Below are positions 7,156-14,293 of a DNA stretch of 25,190 bases, piece by piece. Every line of letters starts with the position of its first letter. Positions within the stretch are counted from its first letter, which is position 1. Under the pieces are notes generated by a model that saw only the letters and a list, made by a program, of their open reading frames with translations, ran no database searches and had not been told where the DNA came from. The stretch comes from CAZIRF01 sp964541755 (GTDB lineage Bacteria > Spirochaetota > Spirochaetia > Treponematales > Breznakiellaceae): assembly GCA_964541755.1 (NCBI GenBank), contig CAZIRF010000042.1, forward strand, positions 1 through 25,190. The letters run 5' to 3'. The position numbers and the translations under genes are program-made.

Positions 7156-8165
7156 AGAAACGGAACATTTTCATTCTGATAGTTGTCGCCGCGGCAATCG
7201 CCGCGCTCATCTTCATCCCCAAGGGCGGCCAGTTCCCCGGCATGGGGCAGGCAGGCCCCGGGGCCCCTGGCGGGGCCCCCGCACGCGCGCGCATGGCGTT
7301 TACGGTGCGCAGCGAGGTAGCCCTTCGCGGTAACCTGCAGTCGCGCCTTCCGCTCAACGGCGATATCGACTTCGCCGCGACCATAGATGTCTACCCGGAT
7401 ACCGCCGGTCGCATCGAGAGTCTCGAAGTGGCGATTGGCGACCGGGTACGCCGCGGGCAGCGCGTCGCGCGCATCGACCCCTCCCGCCCCGGCGAGCGCT
7501 ACGAGCTCTCGCCGGTTCTTGCCCCCGCAGACGGCACCATTGTCGCCCTCAACCTGCCCGAACGCGCGAGTGCGAGCGTCCAGAGCCCCATCATGCGCAT
7601 CGCCAAGAGCGACGAGCTTGAAATTACGGCCCGCGTCAACGAACGGGACATTGCGGTTCTTTCCCCGGGCCTCAAGGCGAGCATTGGTTTGGAAGCCTGG
7701 CCCGGTATCAGCTTCCCCGCGACCCTGACCAAACTGAGCCCCTACGTCGACGCAACGAGCCGCACCAAGGCCATCACCCTCGCCTTCGACAAGAGGGACC
7801 CGCGCATCAACGCGGGCATGTACGCCAAAATCAGCCTCGATACCATTCTCCACCGCGACCTGGTCATCGTCCCGGCCGACGCCATCGCCACCCGCTACGA
7901 CGAGACCTTTGTGTGGGTTGTCAAAGAGGACGCCACGGTCGAGCGCCGCCCGGTACAAGTTGGGGTCACGGTCGACGGCAGGACGGCCATTCGCGAGGGA
8001 CTTGCGGAGGGTGAACGTGTCGTCGTCGAGGGGCTCCAGATCTTGAGCGACGGGGCAGCCGTCCGCGACGTCGCAACCCAAGCCGCTGCCGGCAATGCCG
8101 TTGAGACCAAGGCAACGACAGAGGGGAGCGAATCCGGTAAAAAGGGAAAGAAGAATGCAGACTGA
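7152..8165 (+). CDS. RND efflux periplasmic adaptor (membrane fusion protein)
   Basis: 337 residues from a GTG start at 7152 that overlaps the TolC-like stop as GTGA. One N-terminal membrane anchor (about residues 5-22) is followed by a Gly/Pro-rich linker. The barrel-sandwich/lipoyl halves come next (GRIESLEVAIGDRVRRGQ and SPVLAPADGTIVALNL) with a very short alpha-hairpin between them. Beta-barrel and membrane-proximal parts follow (LVIVPADAIA, EGLAEGERVVVEGLQ). The small hairpin fits adaptors of the HAE1-like pumps of spirochaetes and Bacteroidetes. It would bridge the inner-membrane pump at 8461 and the channel at 5848. Confidence 0.93.
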   Translation: MKKRNIFILIVVAAAIAALIFIPKGGQFPGMGQAGPGAPGGAPARARMAFTVRSEVALRGNLQSRLPLNGDIDFAATIDVYPDTAGRIESLEVAIGDRVRRGQRVARIDPSRPGERYELSPVLAPADGTIVALNLPERASASVQSPIMRIAKSDELEITARVNERDIAVLSPGLKASIGLEAWPGISFPATLTKLSPYVDATSRTKAITLAFDKRDPRINAGMYAKISLDTILHRDLVIVPADAIATRYDETFVWVVKEDATVERRPVQVGVTVDGRTAIREGLAEGERVVVEGLQILSDGAAVRDVATQAAAGNAVETKATTEGSESGKKGKKNAD

Positions 8166-8460
8166 TGCCTTTCGCGTTGAAATAATCGCCAACCAGTCGG
8201 TACAGGAAGAGCTTGCCGAGGCCATTGAAGCGGCCGATGGCCCCCTTTTCTACACCTTCCTCCCGGCCGTTCAGGGTCGCGGGAGGCAACAGAAAAAACT
8301 GGGCAACGACACCTGGCCCGAGCTCAACTGCATCTACATCCTCTACACCGATGCACGCGGCCTCGCCGCCCTCAAGGAAATCGTTGGGGATCTCAAGACG
8401 CGCTTTCCCCGCGAGGGGATCAAGCTCTTCGTTGTGCCCACCCTGCCCCAGGAGTTTTGA
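8155..8460 (+). CDS. PG0541-like, PII-fold transporter-associated protein
   Basis: 101 residues from ATG at 8155. I prefer this start to 8095 because AGGGAAAGAAG precedes it and the start overlaps the adaptor's stop region. The order FRVEIIANQSVQEEL, FYTFLPAVQGRG, WPELNCIYILYTD, LKEIVGDLKTRFP, GIKLFVV suggests a small ferredoxin-like/PII-like alpha-beta fold. From memory, proteins of the PG0541 family sit in the same place between adaptor and pump genes in Bacteroidetes and spirochaetes. A cytosolic regulatory or assembly role for the pump is likely but untested. Its TGA stop is followed directly by the ATG of the pump gene. Confidence 0.75.
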   Translation: MQTDAFRVEIIANQSVQEELAEAIEAADGPLFYTFLPAVQGRGRQQKKLGNDTWPELNCIYILYTDARGLAALKEIVGDLKTRFPREGIKLFVVPTLPQEF

Positions 8461-11400
8461 ATGAGCCTTTCGAGAAAAGTTGTGTCCCGGCCCGTCCTGG
8501 CCGTCATCGTCTTCGCCCTCGTCGGCATTGTCGGGCTCTACACCATTGCCGACCTCGCCATTGACCTCTTCCCTGATGTCGAACGCCCCTTCCTGTCGGT
8601 TGGCGCAAGCTACTCGGGGGCCAGCCCCGAATCGGTAGAAAGGGAAGTCACCGAACCCCTCGAGAGCGCCCTTGTCAATGTGAGCGGCCTCAAGCAGCTC
8701 ACGTCCAGCTCCAACGAGGGCTCAAGCCGCCTCTCGCTCGAGTTCGAGTACGGGGTAAACCTTGATGAGGCCATCAACGACATCCGCGACAAACTCGACC
8801 GGGTCCAGCGGACCCTGCCGGAAGAAGTCGACAAGCCCTATATCTACAAGTTCGATGCCAACCAGTGGCCCATCATGCGTATCGCACTGCGCGGCAACCG
8901 CCCCCCGGAGGACCTGCGCAGCCTGGGCGAAAGCATCGTAAAGAGCAGGCTCGAACAACTCGACGGTGTCGCAGAAGCCTCTGTAACCGGCGGGCGCAGC
9001 CCGATTGTTCGAGTGGAGCTCTCGCAGAACCGCCTCGACGCCTACAACCTTACCATTACCGGCGTCGCCCAGGCCCTCGCCGCCCACAACCTGGAACTGG
9101 GCGCGGGTTCCATCGAGGAAGAGGACCGTGCCTATAATGTACGCACCATGGGCGGCTTTCAAAGCCTCGAGGACATCGCCAATGCCCAGGTCGCCGTGCG
9201 CAACGGCTACCGCGTTCGCCTGGCAGACCTCGGGACCGTGGAATTGGGGCTTTCGGAAAAAACCTCTGCCGTCTACATCAATGGCGAGAGCGGCGTCTAC
9301 ATCCAGATCCAGAAACAGAGCGGGACGAACTCGGTCAAGGTGGCCGATGCCATCTACACCCGCCTCGAGGATATCAAGGCGGTCCTCCCCGCAGACGTCA
9401 CCCTCGAGATCATATCCGACGACACAGAACAGATTCGCGCGACCATAAGCACCCTCGTCTCTTCGGCCCTGCAGGGCTTCCTTTTGGCCATCGCCATTCT
9501 ATTCCTCTTCCTGCGCAGCCTCAAGAGCACCCTCATCATAGGTATCTCCATTCCCTTCTCGATTTTGGTGACTATGCTCGCCATGCACCTGGCCGGCATC
9601 ACCCTCAACATGATGACCCTTACCGGCCTCATTTTGGGTGTGGGCATGATTGTCGACGCCTCGATTGTCATTATCGAGAACATCTGGCAGTACCGGGAAC
9701 GCGGCGCCAAGCCGCATATTTCGGCCATTTTGGGCACCGACGAGATGCTCAAATCGGTTGTCGCGGGAAACCTCACCACCATCTGCGTCTTCTTGCCCAT
9801 AATCTTCTTCAAGGGGCGCCTGGGCATGACGGGCCAGATGGCGCAGGACATGATCTTCACGATCGTCATCGCCCTCTTTTCGAGCCTCCTGGTCGCCCTC
9901 TTCCTCGTCCCGGTCCTCGCCGGCAAGTGGATTCCCCTTGAAACACGGCGGGAAAAACCCCTCAAAAACCGCTTTGTCATCGCACTGGACCGTGGGCTTG
10001 AAGGGGTACTCTCCTTCATCACCCGTATCTACCGCTTCGTCCTGTGCGGGGCCCTGCGCCACCGGCTTACCACCATACTCATTGTCATCGGGGCCCTGGG
10101 CATTACCGCGGCAGCCCTCCCCCGCATGAGCATCTACCTCATGCCCGGCATGGCAGACGCTTCGGTGGAGCTCTCGATTTCGCTGCCCATCGGGACGACC
10201 CTCGACAAGACCGAAGCCATTGTGCGCGAAATGGAGCAGGTCGTCCTTTCGGAGGTCGAGGGATGGAAGAGCATCATCGCCAATGCCGGGTCCGGCCGCG
10301 GACCCTCGGGCTCCTACCGGGGCAGCATAAGCATCCAGCTGCCCGAGGCCGACCAGCAGATCGATACCATAGCGACCATCCAGGAGAAGCTGCGCCCCCA
10401 CTTCGACCGCTTCCCCGAGGCCCGCTTCAACTTTGGCATGGACCGCCGCCGCCAGATGCAGGGCGGGGCCGATATCGACATCGCCCTGCGCTCCAACGAC
10501 ATCGCCGGCTCCCTCAAGACCGCCAACGACATTGCAGAACTCCTCAAGACCGCCGTCCCCGGCCTGGACGAGCCTTCGATAGACCTTACAGAGGGCTTGC
10601 CCCAGGTTGAAGTCATCATCGACCGCGACCGGGCCTACGCCCTGGGCGTAAATGTCGCCACCGCAGCCCGCGAGCTCAACGCGGCCCTCAACGGGACCAC
10701 CGCAACCACCTGGCGCAGCGAGGGCAACGACTACGCCGTCAGCCTCATGCTCGCCGAGGCTGACCGCAGCCGCGTCATCGACCTTGAGCGCATCTTTGTG
10801 AGCGGCGCCGCCGGCAGGGTGGCCCTCGCCAACTTTGCCCGCCTCGACCAGGGCCTGGGCCCGGTGAGCATACGCCGCGAAAACCAGACCCGCATCATCC
10901 ATGTGACGGCAAACATCCTTACCGACGAAAAAGCCAACGTCATGGAAGGGCGCATCCAGGAGGCCATAGCGCAGAACCTTGTCATACCGGACACGGTAAG
11001 TGTGAGTTACGAGGGTTCCTGGAAAGAGGTGAGCGATACCGGCAAGACCTTTGCCCTCATTATCACCATGGCAATTCTCCTCGTATTCGGGGTGATGGCC
11101 GGCCAGTACGAGTCCTTCAAGGACCCCTTCATCAACCTCTTTACCATCCCCCTCATGTTCATCGGGGTTATCGCCATCCACCTCGTTACCGGCTCGCCCA
11201 TTACGATGTTTACCGCCGTCGGTATCGTCATGCTCGCGGGTATCGTCGTCAACAACGGCATCATCCTCGTCGACTACACGAACCTCCTCGTGCGCCGCGG
11301 GATGAGCGTGGGCGAAGCCTGCCTTGAGGCGGGTATCTCCCGCCTGCGCCCGGTCCTCATGACAACCCTTACCACCATCCTGGGCATGATACCCATGGCC

Positions 11401-11580
11401 TTCTTCGGGGGCTCCAATGCCATGATGATTCAGCCCATCGGCCTCACCGTCGTCGGCGGCCTTGCATCGGCCACCTTCATCACCCTCTTCTTCATCCCCG
11501 TGTTGTATTCACTGTTTAATGGGGGGAAGAAAAAGAAGGAAATGGCTGATGGGGAAGAAAAAGCCCTCTGCGAAGAGTAA
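8461..11580 (+). CDS. RND-family efflux pump, inner-membrane permease (HAE1-like)
   Basis: 1039 residues, the usual length. It has the twofold RND layout: TM1, porter domain, TM2-6, TM7, second porter domain, TM8-12. TM4 reads GVGMIVDASIVIIENI, so D399 is present but the second Asp of the usual VDDA pair is Ala. The conserved loop ISRLRPVLMTTLTTILGMIPMAFFGG is in the second half. The C-terminus ends in a charged Lys/Glu-rich tail. It exports hydrophobic compounds using the proton (possibly sodium) gradient together with the adaptor and channel. It starts immediately after the PG0541-like stop and is the last gene of the operon. Confidence 0.96.
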   Translation: MSLSRKVVSRPVLAVIVFALVGIVGLYTIADLAIDLFPDVERPFLSVGASYSGASPESVEREVTEPLESALVNVSGLKQLTSSSNEGSSRLSLEFEYGVNLDEAINDIRDKLDRVQRTLPEEVDKPYIYKFDANQWPIMRIALRGNRPPEDLRSLGESIVKSRLEQLDGVAEASVTGGRSPIVRVELSQNRLDAYNLTITGVAQALAAHNLELGAGSIEEEDRAYNVRTMGGFQSLEDIANAQVAVRNGYRVRLADLGTVELGLSEKTSAVYINGESGVYIQIQKQSGTNSVKVADAIYTRLEDIKAVLPADVTLEIISDDTEQIRATISTLVSSALQGFLLAIAILFLFLRSLKSTLIIGISIPFSILVTMLAMHLAGITLNMMTLTGLILGVGMIVDASIVIIENIWQYRERGAKPHISAILGTDEMLKSVVAGNLTTICVFLPIIFFKGRLGMTGQMAQDMIFTIVIALFSSLLVALFLVPVLAGKWIPLETRREKPLKNRFVIALDRGLEGVLSFITRIYRFVLCGALRHRLTTILIVIGALGITAAALPRMSIYLMPGMADASVELSISLPIGTTLDKTEAIVREMEQVVLSEVEGWKSIIANAGSGRGPSGSYRGSISIQLPEADQQIDTIATIQEKLRPHFDRFPEARFNFGMDRRRQMQGGADIDIALRSNDIAGSLKTANDIAELLKTAVPGLDEPSIDLTEGLPQVEVIIDRDRAYALGVNVATAARELNAALNGTTATTWRSEGNDYAVSLMLAEADRSRVIDLERIFVSGAAGRVALANFARLDQGLGPVSIRRENQTRIIHVTANILTDEKANVMEGRIQEAIAQNLVIPDTVSVSYEGSWKEVSDTGKTFALIITMAILLVFGVMAGQYESFKDPFINLFTIPLMFIGVIAIHLVTGSPITMFTAVGIVMLAGIVVNNGIILVDYTNLLVRRGMSVGEACLEAGISRLRPVLMTTLTTILGMIPMAFFGGSNAMMIQPIGLTVVGGLASATFITLFFIPVLYSLFNGGKKKKEMADGEEKALCEE

Positions 11581-11583
11581 ACG

Positions 11584-11621
11584 GGCCGGGGTCACACTGC
11601 TTTCGCAGCGTGACCCCGGCC
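11584..11621 (-). terminator. 17-bp hairpin with GAAA loop between convergent genes
   Basis: Read on the minus strand, GGCCGGGGTCACGCTGC, a GAAA tetraloop, and the complementary arm form a continuous 17-bp stem with one G-U pair, followed by CGTTTACT. On the plus strand the G-U becomes an A-C mismatch. The hairpin is therefore best suited to the chemotaxis receptor transcript, though it could also stop the efflux operon. The U-run is short. Confidence 0.75.
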
Positions 11622-11638
11622 TTCGCGACAGCTTCGCT

Positions 11639-13534
11639 TTACGCCTCGAAGCGGTTGACGCTCTCCTCGAGACGGGCGACCGTTTCCTTGTTTCGACGGG
11701 CCTCTTCTGCCACAATCGATACGACTTCGGCGATAGCCCGATTGTTGACACGCTCTTCCTGGGCAGCTTTGTCGATAAGGGAGGACGCCTCGAGTATCCC
11801 GGACATGGAGGCGAGCATTTCCCCCGATTCCCCCTTCTGGACGAGGGTAAGCTCCTTGATACGCTCGGTGGCCTGAACCAACTGCCCGATTGAAGAGAGT
11901 ATCTCCTCTGTTCCAGCCCGTTGTTCATTCATCGCGGTGGAGATGGTCTTTACAAGGGCCGTCGTGTCGCCGACACCCCCCGATATTCTCGAGAAGGCTT
12001 CACTCGCTTCGCCACCCAGGGTCACGCTGCGTTCAATGCGCTTGTTCATCTCGTTGATAAGGGTAACGATCTCCTTTGCACTCTTGGAGCTCGATTCCGC
12101 CAAGGAACGCACCTCGTTGGCAACCACGGCAAAGCCCCTGCCCGCTACCCCGGCGTGAGCGGCCTCGATGGCGGCATTCATGGCCAGGAGGTTGGTCTGG
12201 CTTGCTATCTTCTGGATGGTCTTCAAAATGGCAGACACCGACTCGGCCGCCTCGGCAATGCCCTGAATACTGCCGGTCGTCTCGCGAATGGCGACACTCC
12301 CCTCGTCCGAATAGCCCGCAAGTGTAGCGGACAGTTCATCGGCCTTGATGGTGAGTCGGGAGACCGATTGTATGCTGGACACCATCTCTTCGACAGCCGC
12401 AGAGCTCTGCGCGACAAAGCCGGCCTGGGTACTTACATTGTTGCCCACTTCGTTGATCGAATCGGTAAGCTTGACGATACGGCCATTGGTCTCCATAACC
12501 ACGCGCGCCTGCTCTCCGGCAGCGAGTCCCACCCGCTCAAGGGAGGCTTCCAAATCTGCGAGGGTCTTCTGTGCATTGCCCGCTTTATCAGTAAGGACGT
12601 CGGTTGATTCGCCTACCTGCCCCGTCGAAGACTTGATGTGGCGCATAAGGGAGGCGAGGGTCTCCATCATGATATTGAGACCGTCAACGACTTCGCCAAA
12701 CTCGTCCCGATGCAGAATAGCGGTCTTCGCCTTCAAGTCGACAGCCCCCGTGGAGATCTCCACCATGCGCCTGCCGATATGCGCCGTCTGTTGACACAGG
12801 CCCCTGTTGAGCGAAGCGGTAAGAAAGACGGCCCAGGCAAAGACAAAGAGACCGATGCCCAGTACCTCGAGCAGCAAGCGCTGCGTTGTAAGGGCTGCGT
12901 CAAAGGCCAGGTGATCGTAGACGGCGCTTATGGCCGTAAGACCCAGGCAGGAAAAGAGCAGGAACGCAACCGCGAGGGCGATAAGGGTAATTTTTGCACT
13001 GGTCGAAAGCTCCCTGCGCAGGTCCTTGAGGGAGTGTATCTGCAACTTGCCTATGGAATCGGCCAGAAGAAAGTCGAAGGTAATAAGGCATTGTATGGTA
13101 GACATGAACCCAAAGGCCAGATAAACAAAAATTTGGAATACATTCTCCACCAGAGAAACGGAGATGGCTCCCGTAATGGTGAGCATGACGATTCCGGCCA
13201 GAGGCCCCAGAAAGTAGCCCAAAAAAGCAGTAATGATTATAACCGTTGGTATGCGGGATATCTCGCGTCGGGCTTGCACCCGATCTTCAATAGGGACTGC
13301 AATACCGGCATCAATGCGCTTTATGACATCAGCGAGTTTTCGCAGGCTCAAATAGAGGGTAAGACAAAACGCAAAAATGAGGGCGATACTCATGATGATG
13401 GCGGTTGGAAGCGCATCCAGTATCGTCTGCTTGTCCCGCATGTAAAAAACGCAGTTGTAAACGGTGTTTGCGGTCGCCGTCATGATCTGGATGCCAAAGA
13501 GGGCCAAGACAACTCTTTTTCGAGGTGAATTCAT
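11639..13534 (-). CDS. Methyl-accepting chemotaxis protein with a multi-TM N-terminus
   Basis: 631 residues. The first ~250 residues carry about six membrane helices with no large periplasmic ligand domain, unlike the classical two-TM receptors. A HAMP-like stretch (EISTGAVDLKAKTAI) leads into a long coiled coil with methylation-type Glu/Gln-Ala pairs. The signalling tip reads LLAMNAAIEAAHAGVAGRGFAVVANEVRSLA in two overlapping parts and is well conserved, so it should bind CheA/CheW. There is no C-terminal CheR-tethering pentapeptide. It is a single-gene unit; its promoter predicts a leaderless mRNA and a strong hairpin follows the stop. The signal sensed is unknown. Confidence 0.95.
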   Translation of the reverse strand: MNSPRKRVVLALFGIQIMTATANTVYNCVFYMRDKQTILDALPTAIIMSIALIFAFCLTLYLSLRKLADVIKRIDAGIAVPIEDRVQARREISRIPTVIIITAFLGYFLGPLAGIVMLTITGAISVSLVENVFQIFVYLAFGFMSTIQCLITFDFLLADSIGKLQIHSLKDLRRELSTSAKITLIALAVAFLLFSCLGLTAISAVYDHLAFDAALTTQRLLLEVLGIGLFVFAWAVFLTASLNRGLCQQTAHIGRRMVEISTGAVDLKAKTAILHRDEFGEVVDGLNIMMETLASLMRHIKSSTGQVGESTDVLTDKAGNAQKTLADLEASLERVGLAAGEQARVVMETNGRIVKLTDSINEVGNNVSTQAGFVAQSSAAVEEMVSSIQSVSRLTIKADELSATLAGYSDEGSVAIRETTGSIQGIAEAAESVSAILKTIQKIASQTNLLAMNAAIEAAHAGVAGRGFAVVANEVRSLAESSSKSAKEIVTLINEMNKRIERSVTLGGEASEAFSRISGGVGDTTALVKTISTAMNEQRAGTEEILSSIGQLVQATERIKELTLVQKGESGEMLASMSGILEASSLIDKAAQEERVNNRAIAEVVSIVAEEARRNKETVARLEESVNRFEA

Positions 13535-13540
13535 GTTGCA

Positions 13541-13569
13541 AGTATCTGCGCTGTCTTATTTTCTAGCAA
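13541..13569 (-). promoter_or_regulatory. Chemotaxis receptor promoter, predicted leaderless
   Basis: TTGCTA (13569-13564), 17 bases, GATACT (13546-13541), then six bases to the ATG at 13534. The spacing puts +1 on the start codon, and there is no Shine-Dalgarno sequence upstream. The geometry matches the response-regulator promoter at 5595-5623. Confidence 0.6.
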
Positions 13570-13642
13570 GCAAGCTTGTGGTAAAAATCAGGTAAAATGT
13601 TTCCAAAAGATGAAAAGAACCGATTTTTATACAAAAAAAGGC

Positions 13643-13671
13643 TTCAACATTTTTCCTGGCAGCTCTAGACT
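13643..13671 (+). promoter_or_regulatory. Possible promoter of the radical SAM cassette
   Basis: TAGACT at 13666-13671 lies seven bases before the ATG at 13679, with a weak -35 (TTCAAC, 13643-13648) 17 bases upstream. If used, the mRNA would start at or within one base of the start codon, like the two promoters above. The -35 match is only three of six, so this is tentative. Confidence 0.35.
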
Positions 13672-13678
13672 GATAAAG

Positions 13679-14293
13679 ATGTCAGATATTCGCAGCCGCA
13701 TGATCCAGTTTCTCCGCTCCCCCACCGGCTTGGGGGCCCTGCTCGTTCCGGCCGCCGTCCCCCTTGCACTGGGGGCTGCGGGCCTTCTGCCCATGGCGCT
13801 CGCCCTTCCCGCGGGCCTCGTCCTCGCGCCCCTGTCTTTTTTGCTCCTGGCCATGAGCCCCCTAGGGGCGCGGGCCATGATACGCGAAGCGGAGCGGGCG
13901 CGCGCCGTCGAGGACCAGGAGAAGTTGCGCCGTGTCGCGGCGGCCCGCCGCAGCCTCTCGCTCGTGCGGGTGGAGGACGACAGCGTAAAGAAGGCGATTG
14001 CCGCCGTCTCGCTCCAGGCGGGACGCTACCTGGAGGCAGTACAGCGGGGGCTCGCCCGCGACCCGGGTGTGGAGAACAAGGTTCTCGAAACCCTTGAGCT
14101 CCTTATCGACTGGCAGCGCGCGGGCGACCACCGGCCAGAGCCAAACGGCACGGCGGGTGAGTGGAGTGAACTATCAGCACGGATGATTTCTTCATTGAAC
14201 AAGACGGCCGGCGACCTGGAAGCGGCCCTTTCCTTTACGGCGGGCTACGATGCCCTCGTCGAAAAACAATCGGTTCGCGAGGAGCTCGAATGA
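13679..14293 (+). CDS. Small membrane/helical protein, first gene of the radical SAM cassette
   Basis: 204 residues from ATG at 13679; an in-frame ATG at 13610 lies upstream of a plausible promoter and is not favoured. A membrane hairpin occupies about residues 18-62 (Ala/Leu/Pro-rich, two helices). A long, highly charged helical segment with Arg/Glu/Ala (AMIREAERARAVEDQEKLRR) follows, likely a coiled coil in the cytoplasm. I do not recognise the family. The stop overlaps the next start as ATGA, so it is translated with the Cys-repeat protein. It may scaffold that protein or its modifying enzyme at the membrane; that is inference from position only. Confidence 0.75.
   Translation: MSDIRSRMIQFLRSPTGLGALLVPAAVPLALGAAGLLPMALALPAGLVLAPLSFLLLAMSPLGARAMIREAERARAVEDQEKLRRVAAARRSLSLVRVEDDSVKKAIAAVSLQAGRYLEAVQRGLARDPGVENKVLETLELLIDWQRAGDHRPEPNGTAGEWSELSARMISSLNKTAGDLEAALSFTAGYDALVEKQSVREELE

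Noticed and set aside
6990..8225. 411-codon minus-strand frame across the adaptor gene
   Set aside because: Shadow of the adaptor; no recognisable protein features.
9499..11181. Open minus-strand frame of 560 codons across the RND pump
   Set aside because: It mirrors codon bias of the pump gene; the product is Gly/Asp/Glu-rich with no domain or ribosome site.
13610..13678. Upstream ATG for the first gene of the radical SAM cassette
   Set aside because: The extra 23 codons are AT-rich, lack a ribosome site, and overlap a plausible promoter.
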